NCBI GenBank assembly: GCA_002284615.2
Contig: MU069921.1
Span: 91,469-108,745, forward strand
From: Dunaliella salina
Taxonomy: Eukaryota > Chlorophyta > Chlorophyceae > Chlamydomonadales > Dunaliellaceae
Length of the DNA stretch: 17,277 nt
Direction: 5' to 3'
Shown one piece after another: positions 8,841 to 17,149 of this stretch. How positions within the stretch are numbered: position 1 is the first letter of the stretch; every line of letters begins with the position of its first letter. The notes below the pieces were generated by a model, which was not told where the DNA came from, made no database searches, and was given only the letters and a program-made list of their open reading frames with translations. Made by a program: the position numbers and the translations under genes.

Positions 8841-9243
8841 TTGAACTTGGCCCTCAGACTCGCCTCTTAGGGCAGTGGTCCTTGTGCCTGCTTGTTCCTG
8901 TCTTGGTGTGTAGGTGCGCGTCTCTCCTGTGTGAGCCCCTCTTTCTTTCCTTCCATGTGGTCTCGCGCTTGCCATTCTGTCTTTCTCCTCAGGTGCCTTC
9001 TCTTTCACTAGCAGAGGCCCTCCAGGAACATCGCCGTGTCCTTGGGCACATGTAACCAAAAAATATCATTTTGTAAGCATACGCACAGCACAAATCAGGA
9101 AGGCGACTACTTCTTGAGCCTTGTGTTTCTGATCTGATCTGAGCTCTCCTTCTATGAGAGCTCAGCATGCTCACGCTACACCCAGACCCGCAGTACCAGG
9201 AATCCAAACAAGAAAAACAAAGTGATTCTACGCATCATCTAAC
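8840..9243. other. No gene recognised
   Basis: The stretch follows the zf-RVT relic and may be its 3' flank. A plus-strand frame ends in LSLAEALQEHRRVLGHM with TAG/TAA context near 9050, and tgtaag follows at about 9072. This could be the end of the element's coding region and a TGTAA polyadenylation signal, but the support is weak. Confidence 0.3.
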
Positions 9244-9505
9244 TTGTATCAAACACTTTCTGCAATGAACACATGATCAAACCTCTCATGAATCTGGGTC
9301 TTATTAAACAAAAAGCCAAATTACTAACATTCAAGCTCAGCTACCATGCTTTCCAGAAATTGACAGCTACTATTAATACCAGATATGCTCTTTGCCTACG
9401 GAGGTCTTCTGGGGGGAAAGGTTGCTGGGCGTGCAGCGGCGCAGTCCAAGAGAAGGACACTTTTAGCGTCTATGAGCATGGCGGTCAAACCTGCCAGCTT
9501 GCTGA
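9244..9505 (+). repeat. Dispersed repeat D, copy D1
   Basis: D1 is a direct repeat of 11119-11398. Matching blocks in order are gta.caa.cactttct, aaaagcc, gagct..catgcca/ctttc, attaa.accaga..tgtctt, ggt/gcctcctggg, ggt.gc.gggcg and gagaagg. D1 lacks the (CTTT)-type expansion present in D2. It has no supported coding content. Confidence 0.7.
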
Positions 9506-9979
9506 TAGGGAACCTTTCCCATCAACTATTGCTCGCGTCCCATTGCCAGCGTAGACACTTCTTCCCCTGCCAAGAGGAGGGATATTGAAAGGAAGGTGCA
9601 TTGCGCCATTGTAACATGCTCAATTCTTCTGGCTTGCGTGCAAACTAGCAAAATTTACCATAGAAAGCAAAGGAAATCTTGAGCCCCAACTCCATTCATA
9701 CACATTTGAGCAATGTACCAAAAAAATAAGCATTGGAACTATTCACGCACGAGAGCATGCTTTCTGATTCGGTGAGTGCTTCGCCTCTGCAACCTCTGCT
9801 AATAAATAACCATGTCGCTCTTTGATTTCCCAACCTGAACATGGCAAGGGATGTACTTGAACTGGCAAAATGAATGATTAGCATATGCAGGAAATTTTCA
9901 CCAAAGGCAGGACAGGCTCATCCTTTGTTGGACGCCTGCTGTCGTGTGAAACTTGAAGGTACTGCATGGTACTGCATAC

Positions 9980-10145
9980 TCCAGCAGGAGTGCCTCCCTT
10001 GAGAGCCTTTGGTGACAGAGGTGGTCCCGGGATCGAGCCCCTTGTGGGACGGACCTTTGGGGCTTCAATACGGTGTCTGCACCAAGGTTGTTCCATCCCG
10101 TGATGCTCGGGGACTAGATCCGCTTGCGTAGCTTCTCTTCTCATT
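9980..10145 (-). repeat. Dispersed repeat F, copy F2
   Basis: This is the minus-strand partner of F1 (about 105-265). It includes gctacgcaagcgg, gcatcacgg, ggaacaacctt and gggaccacctctgtcacc in the reverse complement. Its frame is open for about 85 codons, but the equivalent F1 frame does not conserve the residues, so I do not treat it as coding. Similarity stops near 10145. Confidence 0.75.
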
Positions 10146-10519
10146 GGAACTTCTGAAACAGGGCTTGGAAGTCCTCATATTGTTTTTTAAGCTATTCCTT
10201 GGACGACCTGCTGAACCCACATTAGCTGGGATGCTCATACCTAGCCTTCGCTGATGGGGCTCACTTTTAGTTTCAGCGCTGACTGTTGGGTCTTTCCTTT
10301 ATGCATGCTGGTTATGTCCAGCTTAGACTTTTACTTTTTTTACTATCCCTGATGGAGTTTCTCCTAATGGCACTGCCTCCTCAGGCCAACACCCTGGTCT
10401 TCATGATCCAGCCTTTGCTCATTCCATCACAGGGCAAATCACCCTCTTTGCCACTCCCTGCTCGAGATAGGGGTTCCCCCCCTTGTGCACCTAAATACTG
10501 CCTCGGTACTAGTCTCATT

Positions 10520-11108
10520 CATTATAGAAAAGAAGAGAAAAACTACGTAGGCAGAGAAACTCTCCCTACATCAATTAAGGAAAAGGAAACACATTGACTC
10601 ATAAAGAGCCATGAGTCCCCTCCATCCACAAGATATGAGTCAAGACAGGCTAATGGGGATCTGGAGGGTTATGAGAAGCACTTGGTTCTATAACCTGGCT
10701 GTGGGAAGCACTTTTGCTTTTGAGAGCGCGTCGTGTGGAAACAAGTTTGTGGGCATACTGGACAGTATGTGTATGAAGTTGTTGGGCTAGCTCAGTGACA
10801 CGCTGGTGATCCAGTCCTATTTGTTTGAATTGCTGCAGGGTGTGCTCAGTATAGATGGCCATTTATACTGGTGCCACTATGGTGCCACCAACACCCAGGA
10901 GAATAGGGTGAATTGCTTTAGCTGTAGCGGTAATAAGTTTACAAAGGTCTGCTTGCTGCTGCTTAGCCGCGTTCAACTGATGCTCTGGTCTTGTGTCTTC
11001 ACAGAACTTGATTTCTATGATAGAAGTTGCAGCAGCCCAGCACGCCAGCACCATATACAGGCTCCGATCTTGAGCAATCCAAACATAAAGAAGGCGTTTC
11101 TCTTGCAC
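10520..11108 (-). pseudogene. C-terminus and 3' UTR of the polyprotein family (fragment III), one in-frame stop
   Basis: The minus strand is open in one frame from a TGA just above 11108 to about 10650, apart from a single TAA at about 10863-10865. It reads ATSIIEIKFCEDTRPEHQL, then ILLGVGGTI, then an insertion of about 24 bp carrying the stop, then YTEHTLQQFKQIGLDHQR, LVSTRRALKSK, HSQVIEPSASHNPPDPH and a stop. EIK within IIEIKFCEDT fits the E-x-K half of a PD-(D/E)xK nuclease fold, and equivalent C-termini occur in chlorophycean element polyproteins I remember. From about 10650 down to 10520 the sequence is 3' UTR shared with 4640-4765. The 5' part of the element is missing: repeat D2 starts at 11119, directly upstream. 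Confidence 0.75.
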
Positions 11109-11118
11109 ACGTCCTCAG

Positions 11119-11398
11119 AGTAGCAAGCACTTTCTCTAATGATTGAAGCATTAATCATCTTATCCAAGTAGACTTGACCAGACAAAAGCCCACACTAAAG
11201 AGCCCAAGTTGAGCTGCCATGCCATTTAGAGGTAACAACCTCCATTAACACCAGACGTGTTCTTTATTTTTCTTTCCTTTCTTTCTTTTCTTTCTTTATT
11301 TGCATGGGCCTCCTGGGAAAAGGGGTGCCGGGCGCACAGTGGGTCAGAATGGGAGAAGGTAAGTCCTGGCATTCAGGAGCAAGGCTGACACCTCTGGA
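11119..11398 (+). repeat. Dispersed repeat D, copy D2
   Basis: D2 is a direct repeat of D1 (9244-9505). It differs by a CT-rich (CTTT)-type expansion at about 11261-11301, absent from D1. It abuts fragment III. Confidence 0.7.
11261..11301. repeat. (CTTT)-type microsatellite
   Basis: An imperfect run of cttt and ctttt units, which interrupts the alignment of repeat D2 with D1. Confidence 0.85.
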
Positions 11399-11447
11399 TC
11401 CACATCAGCTTAGGCTTCCTGTTTGGATAGCTATGTCTGCCTGCCCA

Positions 11448-11480
11448 TGTGAGGTTTGAGGGTCCTTTGGTGAGTACCCT
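11448..11480 (+). repeat. Short partial copy of repeat E
   Basis: The block aggtttgagggtcctttggt plus gag matches E2 (reverse complement of 13844-13866) with one mismatch and E1 (about 6282-6305) with small indels. The flanks do not match well, so this is a fragment or a particularly conserved piece of E. Confidence 0.55.
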
Positions 11481-12130
11481 ATGCCCCAGAATCTGTATTG
11501 CTGGGATCGTTGTATTGGATGGTGCGTTTTGTGAATTTCAACAGCAACGATAGTGGAATTTTGTTGCAAGTTTGGATTCATTTTCTTTAGCTAAACCAAG
11601 TTTGCAGAGGGGATCAATTGTGTATGAGTTGTAGTTCTGGCAATCAATCAGTATTGGGTGACTCTGTCGTGGCGATGTGTAACTAAGAGGGTTTGGTGCG
11701 CAGGCTCTCAACAGTGTTTTTTTTTATGTGCTGCTAGGGGGGCTTGTTCAGGCTTGGTGTCTGAGCAGAAGTTCTGCTCAAATAGGGGAAAATCTGTCTG
11801 TAGGAATCAACAGTCTTGGAGAGCAAGTGGAATCTCTGCCTTGCATTGATTGCACAATGATGCCGTCTGGTTTGCTTATTGTGTAGCAGGAGTTCGTCCT
11901 GTAGGGTACAACCAGCTTGGGGTATTTCTTTGGACATTATCAGGGACATGTCTAAAGCCCAGTGTTTGTCCTTGTTGCAAGCGTCCATAGCAACGAAGAA
12001 AATGCCTGAATCTCCTTTGCTGATTTTTTGAAACACATGCGCAATTAGGCACCTTCTCAGAGTTCGTCCTGTCAATGGGAGTCAGAGGAAGGCTCTTTCC
12101 TTTATGCACGCAACCTAAGGGCAAGCATGA

Positions 12131-12132
<2 letters not shown>

Positions 12133-12163
<31 letters not shown>

Positions 12164-12166
12164 TTT
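12133..12166. repeat. (CTTT)n microsatellite
   Basis: An almost pure ctttctttc run of about 34 bp inside fragment II, between the CxxC motif and the ISKG motif. It shifts the reading frame there. Confidence 0.95.
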
Positions 12167-12269
12167 TAACACATGCTGACAGCGCGATGATGGTGATTCA
12201 TACGCCACCACATAAGGAGCAATGTGGAGGGCCAGGTTGATCTGTAAATTACTTGGCATGTTTTTCACT

Positions 12270-12706
12270 ATCGAGAGCAGGGTTGGGTCATACGCGAGTT
12301 TGGGCTTAACGGTACGCGTATATACGTGCAAAATACGCGTATGCCGCGTATATACGTGAAATGGGAGGGCCAAAAATGGCCGGGAGGGTTTTGGGTGTGA
12401 GGGACCTCGAGGAGGGGTCCCGACTACCCCCCGACCATCCCCACACATCCTCCAAGGCCCACAAACACTTACAAATGCCAGAAAAGATGGGTGCTGGGTG
12501 GCGAAGTGCGCAGCAGCTCTTTCTGAAGGTCACTCGAAGGTCTCTCGAAGGTCTGTCGAAGGTCTTACATGGCCTGTCGAAGCGATATACCTACGTATTT
12601 TCTTACGTTTGGCAAAAATGCCATTTTAATAAAACGCGTTTTTCCATCAGTTTTAACGATACGTGGAAATACGCGTATTCACGTATGACCCATCCCTGAT
12701 CGAGAG
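12270..12706. mobile_element. Non-autonomous hAT-type transposon (MITE) with 8-bp target duplication
   Basis: The element itself is 12278-12698 (421 bp). Its ends are CAGGGTTGGGTCATACG on the left and, in reverse complement, CAGGGATGGGTCATACG on the right, differing in one base of 17. An 8-bp duplication, atcgagag, sits directly outside at 12270-12277 and 12699-12706 and is perfect. An 8-bp duplication with CAGGG-type ends is the hAT hallmark. Subterminal regions are rich in acgcgtat/atacgcgt motifs on both sides, as expected for transposase-binding repeats. The interior has no transposase frame, so movement would need a transposase supplied elsewhere. The perfect duplication suggests a fairly recent insertion. 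Confidence 0.92.
12522..12582 (+). repeat. Short tandem repeat inside the hAT MITE
   Basis: Four to five units of about 11 bp: tctgaaggtca, ctcgaaggtct, ctcgaaggtct, gtcgaaggtct, and then a degenerate gtcgaagcg. They lie in the right half of the MITE and may be a subterminal array or an internal satellite. Confidence 0.8.
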
Positions 12707-12817
12707 TGTTTGTTTGGTATTTGACGATGTTGACTTTTTCTTTGAGGAGATAGATTTCAAGCTCCAAAAGGTGTTGCTGGTTTTGGGATTTGCGGTAGGT
12801 TGCTTGTTTATAGGCCN

Positions 12818-12874
<57 letters not shown>
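12818..12874. repeat. (GT)n microsatellite
   Basis: A pure GT run of about 57 bp directly following an N at 12817. It marks the right edge of recognisable fragment II sequence. Confidence 0.97.
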
Positions 12875-12878
<4 letters not shown>

Positions 12879-12999
12879 GGACAGTGTCTTCTTGCCTCAA
12901 ATGTATCTCCATGGGCTCTTCCAACTATGTTTCTAGCATGACAGCCTCTGCTTTCTTTGTTTGGTGACAAAATCCTAGAACACATTCGTTGCTGCACAT

Positions 13000-15530
13000 T
13001 GAGCAATGCAACGCCCTCACAAAGCCACACCTGCAGCCGCAATATAAAAAAACTATTAAGACCTATTCAAAGGCCCAGCTATCAACACCCACGCTCTCCC
13101 ACATACTTGTGATCTGAAATTTGGTAATTACGCCCAAAAATAACTGCACCTTTTGTGATCAAGCTTACATTTTTTATTGGCACCCACCATTTCATCACAG
13201 GTAGCACCCATACATTCCCCCCTGCAATGCACAAAGTGTTTGAATCCTGGAAGGTTGAGATGAATCTGAACACACTGTCAATGACACAACGCTTTCAGGT
13301 GAAGGAATAATGGAGTCGAGCAACTCCCGGAGGCCCTGTGGTCAGGTCATCACCACTGCCGAATGGGGCAGTTTGTACAAGCTGTAAGGAGGAAGGTTTG
13401 GCACAGACATGTGCATGAACACGGATGTTTGCTTTTATTTGGGTGGAAACTAGATAAATGTTACGGTTGGCTTCCAGGTGAGGTGGGAAGTGTTATTGCA
13501 AGGGGCAGAAATGAACTTCAGCTCCTTACCATCATACAATCATTTACCCCTCCCATGATCACGAATGCACCAAAAGAAGGCTGAACACTGGCACCTGGAG
13601 CTACAGGAGGGGGATTCCTTGCAGATAGTTGCAAAAATGAACTCTTGAATGAATTATTTGCAACGCTGTTTAATGTATTTGCTGGTTGTTGCAACTTCCC
13701 AGTGTGGCCACTTGGAGGGTAACAGCCATCCTATTTCACGAAACCAACCTAAGAAAGAAAGAAAGAAAAGTCTGTTCAGGCCAAAGGCCACATGCACCAA
13801 GGAAAGTTTAATAACTGGCAAGCTAAAGCGCGCTCGCAGGGTCCTCACCAAAGGGCCCTCAAACCTGCAATAGACACCACTGGCCTAGGTGAGAGCCAGA
13901 AACAGAGCTCACAGGGATCTGGAGGGTTGTAGGCTGTGCTACTGGATTCCCAGACCCCCTCCCCTCCTGCTCTCGACTGCTGCGCATCCAACCCCTCCCC
14001 CCTTCGCTGGAAGGCCCCTGAAAATAAAGAGCAAGCCTGCCTCTTCAATTCTAGGTCTAGTGCTGGCAACTTCAAACAGCATTTTCAGTGCTTCCCTTGC
14101 ACTAAGGACTGCGCAACAGAATATTTACTTAAGTTGAAGCTTGAGTGTTGAATTCAACAATGCAAGTACAAATGCTTGGAACATTCAGTGAACACTGTTG
14201 GACCCCATTTCACAAAGGAAACTCAACTAGCGTCTGTAAAAATAGAGGTGCAAGGTCTGTTCTGGACAGCGTCCAGTGTGCATTCAGGAAGATCCAACAG
14301 TTGGCGCTGACACCAACAGTGAGTCCCACCACCAGGTACTATGCTGCCAGAAAAATTGGATTAAGTTTTGTGAGAGCAGACGTACTTCATTCCGTTGATC
14401 CAAGGCTCCCTACTTTAGCTTCCAAAATGAAGCATACTCTTAAGTTTAACTTCTCTAGTGTTTGCCTCCTCATTGCATCGTACAAACAATGAAAGGTCAT
14501 TGCATGATTCGACATCCGCAATCAGGGTCCATTGCTTATATTGGCAAGATGCTTATATTTACAAGAACAAGGTCATTGCTGGGTCACTTATCAAGCGAAG
14601 AACTGCCTGTGCTTACGCTTGTTTGTGGATTTTTACGATGCGCAATTTTTCTAGGTGAGCAGCAATCCACACTTTGCTTTAAGGGATGTATGAATAAGTA
14701 GAGGTATCTTGCATCAGGACTTCTCTAGTCGTTTGATGCGCATCTTTGCGCTGTGCGGGAGTAAGTGGAGTGGCACTTGACTTCAATTGCACTTCCCTGC
14801 ACTTTTGAGTCTTGCATGCATGCCATTGAAATGTTTCTTGATCATCATTATTTGGTTGCCAGCAATAATCAGCAGCTGCCCAACTACCGCCTTCCATCAA
14901 TATGAGCAGCATGGCCATGGCCACACCCTGGACAGTGATTGTGATGTCGTGTTTCTGAGGGACGTAAAATCAGGGAATTCTCAAGGGTATTTTATTACTA
15001 CGCAGACGCAAGTTAACAGACCATATATTTCGCCCGGTACTCACTAGTGCTCTCGGGTCTGATCTGTTAACGAATTGGTTGGGTCATACCAGGTATGTTA
15101 GAAAATCATGTGTCCAATCTCTACCAGGCCTTGCTTACAGAGGAAGAGATCTTCAAACAACTATCCTCAATAAGAACCTAGCAAATACAGGCAGAGAGGA
15201 CAACCTGTTGTCAGGTCCCAATGCAAAATCTACCCATCAGCAATAATCCACCACTGACCAATTCGGTAAGGGCTAGACCTGTAAAGGGCCAAGGAAGGAG
15301 GGTTCCTGGAAATTAGCCACAAAATGTTTTTGCTGTGGAACAGATTGTCTGTGATTTTCTACTCCCTCACCTGTCTCCAACGTACATAATTCCTGCTCTG
15401 TCCATAATTATTGGCCCAGGTAGGATAAACAAAACCTCTGAAAAGTTCCCGTCAAGCCAAAATCGGTACCTGCTGCTGCCTGCAAATGTCTTTATCGCAA
15501 GGGTGTTCAAATCAATACTCCGAACCTGTG
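13000..15530. other. Mostly unassigned stretch
   Basis: Apart from repeat E2 (13751-13905) and the NPPDP-like scrap at about 13917-13935, no gene is supported. Short frames on both strands (for example 13082-13273 minus and 14145-14492 plus) lack recognisable motifs. A 9-bp inverted pair, gttaacaga and tctgttaac, flanks about 45 bp near 15012-15074. The 3' flank of the NHL gene begins below about 15570. Confidence 0.5.
13751..13905 (-). repeat. Dispersed repeat E, copy E2
   Basis: This is the minus-strand partner of E1 (6242-6410), with a (GAAA)n run at 13751-13769 on the plus strand where E1 has a CT-rich tract. Immediately upstream on the minus strand (13917-13935) is aaccctccagatccc, encoding NPPDP. 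That is identical to the C-terminal NPPDP of fragment III, so E2 may be the 3' UTR of a related element. The NPPDP link is short and tentative. Confidence 0.7.
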
Positions 15531-15573
15531 TGTGAGACCGGATAAGGAAAAGGCTTTTTTTTGCACAGAGAGC

Positions 15574-15578
15574 TTACA
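15574..15578 (-). terminator. Candidate TGTAA polyadenylation signal
   Basis: The minus strand reads aatttgtaagc about 75 nt beyond the TAA (15653-15655) that closes the last NHL-like exon. TGTAA is the polyadenylation element of chlorophycean green algae. A pentamer is expected by chance often, so position is the main support. Confidence 0.45.
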
Positions 15579-15652
15579 AATTAACAGGAAAAAGGAGCAA
15601 GAATCAAGCAAAAGACGTTGGATAAGGCTTTTTAACTCCTACCCTGTGGTCA

Positions 15653-16830
15653 TTAGTCATAGAGTGTGTGGCCATTGTTGTCCAGACAGAAGCCCTGGAT
15701 TTGGTCGTTCACACCCCTTACCAGTGTGGTTACCTAGAACAAAGTGAGGAATACCGAAGTTTGACAATACATCTAAGGATTCCTACTTATTTGACTGGCA
15801 GCTAGCTGAATTGCACTTACCTGATTTGTGCTCCATGAGTACCTCTGGACAGAATAATATGACCCCCAAACCAAGTCCAGAGTAGGGCAGAGAAATGACT
15901 GCCTCCACACCATAAAGCCTGACACGATCACCTCCCGGAGCCAGAACTTGTCCGTTATAATTCTCATAATGACCAGTTAGGAGGGTCTGTGTGAAAGGAG
16001 AAGTGAGGGGGGGCGGAGGGGAGGGTGGATGCGGAGGTGGACTGGGTGTATTGGGGGGGCTGGGCGGTGGAGATGGTGGCGGGAAAGGGGGCTGGTGGAG
16101 GTATGAGGGGAAAAGGCTGCAGCTGTGAGAAGAGGAGCATCCGCACTCCTGCACCACATGACATGATGGAATGAGAAAATCACCGCATTACATGATTGTT
16201 TTGGTTCAGATTTGTTTGGGATGGGACGAAAGCGTGCAGACATGGAATGGGACAAAAGCGTGCAGACGTGGTACGGTGATTTCCCTGGACTTTGTCTTGG
16301 CTGATATAGAGACCTTATCACATTATCACTTTGACCTTATCAGTCAAACACAGGACTCACGTTTGCCATCGCCTTCAGTGATGTACAGGTTGCCTTGGGG
16401 CCCTATTGTGATGCCTTGTGCATCATAGAGCATCTGAGATTTTTCTGCTGCCCCATCTGCAAAGCCAGGAAACCCGTTCCCTGCCAAGGTGGTCACATTC
16501 CTCCAAGGAGAGCCCAAGGCATAAGCCCGCACTGTGTGCTTGTCCTGTCCAGGAGGAGAAAAAGAGGTGGGATTTTTTCCTTTACACAAGCTGCAGGCTG
16601 CCTAATGTTCTGATATAATTGGTGTGGTTTGTAGGGAAATCGGAAAGGGCAAGGCACACCAATAGCTGTCACATCAAAAGCAAGAGACGAAAAAAGTAAC
16701 ACGTTGATTAATTACATTTTTCAAGAGACAATGAAGCATGAAGTTCTTAATCCTGTACTCACTGTGACATAGAGGAAAGACGCATCTGGTGCAAGTGCGA
16801 GCCCCGTAGTAGCAGCAAATGTTGCCTCCC
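15653..16830 (-). CDS. NHL-repeat beta-propeller protein, multi-exon, 5' incomplete
   Basis: Minus-strand exons: 16830-16763 (EATFAATTGLALAPDASFLY), 16544-16361 (DKHTVRAYALG, NVTTLAGNGFPGFADG, DAQGITIGPQGNLYITEGDG), about 15946 or 15931 to 15821 (GGDRVRLYGVEAVISLPYSG) and 15733-15653 (VTTLVRGVNDQIQGFCLDNN, GHTLYD, stop). Donors are GTGAGT, GTGAGT and GTAAGT. Acceptors include ttggcag and a pyrimidine-rich tcctcctggacag. Exons one and two join in phase 0 to give FLYVT-DKHTVR, a textbook NHL blade (LAG..G, G.A/I...G.LYV.D, N.VR). NHL propellers usually bind proteins or RNA. The partner is unknown. The third exon has two possible acceptors. With its GTAAGT donor it ends in phase 1, whereas the NHL-like frame of the last exon needs phase 0. 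No start codon is visible; the gene should begin upstream (above 16830). Confidence 0.75.
15995..16110 (-). other. Pyrimidine-rich tract reading as PPSPPP, probably intronic
   Basis: The minus strand encodes PPFPPPSPPPSPPNTPSPPP and more in a frame continuous with the RVRLYG exon. It ends in a strong-looking acceptor (cttctcctttcacacag at about 15990). That acceptor would give a phase that does not fit the preceding donor, so I favour an intron. The alternative is a proline-rich linker typical of algal extracellular-matrix proteins. Confidence 0.45.
16221..16271. repeat. Two-unit tandem duplication, 26-bp period
   Basis: atgggacgaaagcgtgcaga plus catgg at 16221-16245 recurs at 16247-16271 with two mismatches. 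It lies in the intron between NHL exons two and three. Confidence 0.9.
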
Positions 16831-16966
16831 CTGCCAACAGACAAACAGTGGTTGCTAATTTTCTAGATGAGCACATGTCGCGTGAAATGACTACGCTGCT
16901 TAAGTCTGGGCTGGTGGTTTTGCTGACAGGAGTGGGATTGCTGCCCCTTCTGCGAAGGCTGCTCAC

Positions 16967-17040
16967 CTGCGCCTCGGCTGCGCGCTGCTATGAGTGCTGC
17001 GCGGCCTCGGCTAGACAGCTGGAGTGTTGAGTGGCGAAGA
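16967..17040 (-). other. Possible upstream exon of the NHL gene
   Basis: A good donor (gcgcag followed by GTGAGC, at 16966-16961) lies above the first recognised exon. The sequence above it is open in the frame that would feed one base into the GG of exon 16830-16763, back to a TAG near 17040. The encoded Arg/Ala/Ser-rich residues (SSRGRAALIAARSRGAG) are not NHL-like, so I am unsure. Confidence 0.3.
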
Positions 17041-17149
17041 TACTATGCTGAGGTCATATGCCTGTGGCACACTGAGAGCAAACTGCCTGAGAATGCCTTT
17101 GCAGACTTATTGTGATGTAAGAGCTGAGTCAGATGCCAGGGAGAGCTGG

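Larger units (their letters stand above)
11700..12810 (-). pseudogene. Polyprotein fragment II: CxxC finger and PD-type nuclease-like region, split by a hAT MITE
   Basis: Reading down the minus strand: TANPKTSNTFWSL begins next to the (GT)n array, then (another frame) KEKVNIVKYQTNTLD, where the MITE interrupts. After the MITE come SEKHAK, a stop, and PPHCSLCGGV (TGC TCC TTA TGT at 12210-12221), a zinc-knuckle-like CxxC with a later Cys. A (CTTT)n run at 12133-12166 follows, then ISKGDSG..FVAMDAC, then VPDNVQRNTPSWL, then ISKPDGIIV (about 11853-11873) and FCSDTKPEQA (about 11753-11770). PDGI...(E)xx with FCSDT parallels IIEIKFCEDT of fragment III, but the Lys of E-x-K appears to be Asn here (FEQN). 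Several frameshifts separate these motifs. The order agrees with recalled algal polyproteins. Confidence 0.65.

Noticed and set aside
10000..10145. tRNA-like B box in repeat F2 (gctcgatcc)
   Set aside because: One consensus mismatch, no credible A box at the right distance, and no cloverleaf. F1 does not conserve it (gagctcggacc).
12361..12699. Plus-strand frame of 112 codons inside the hAT MITE
   Set aside because: No transposase motifs (no hAT dimerisation or DDE features), and it ends at the TIR.
1415..12810. Fragments I and II as two halves of one rearranged element
   Set aside because: Fragment I seems to end about where fragment II begins (KKHKN, then ANPKT), but on the minus strand II precedes I, and each has separate flanks. 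One copy would need an inversion-free transposition of order that I cannot support.
12653..13042. Minus-strand frame of 129 codons across the second GT array
   Set aside because: It joins the MITE end, the microsatellite and relic sequence. Only the short ANPKTSNTFW portion resembles the polyprotein family.
13082..13273. Minus-strand frame (KWWVPIKNVSLITKG)
   Set aside because: It looks protein-like and could be an element remnant, but I recognise no family and cannot extend it on either side.
14145..14492. Plus-strand frame of 115 codons
   Set aside because: Long for the region, but with no recognisable motif, no homologous copy in the window and no splice or polyadenylation context to support it.
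15012..15074. Inverted pair gttaacaga / tctgttaac
   Set aside because: Nine bases only, no extended TIR and no flanking duplication. Such pairs are expected by chance.
16848..17030. Plus-strand frame opposite the NHL gene
   Set aside because: It is antisense to an intron and a candidate exon, and its residues match nothing recognised.
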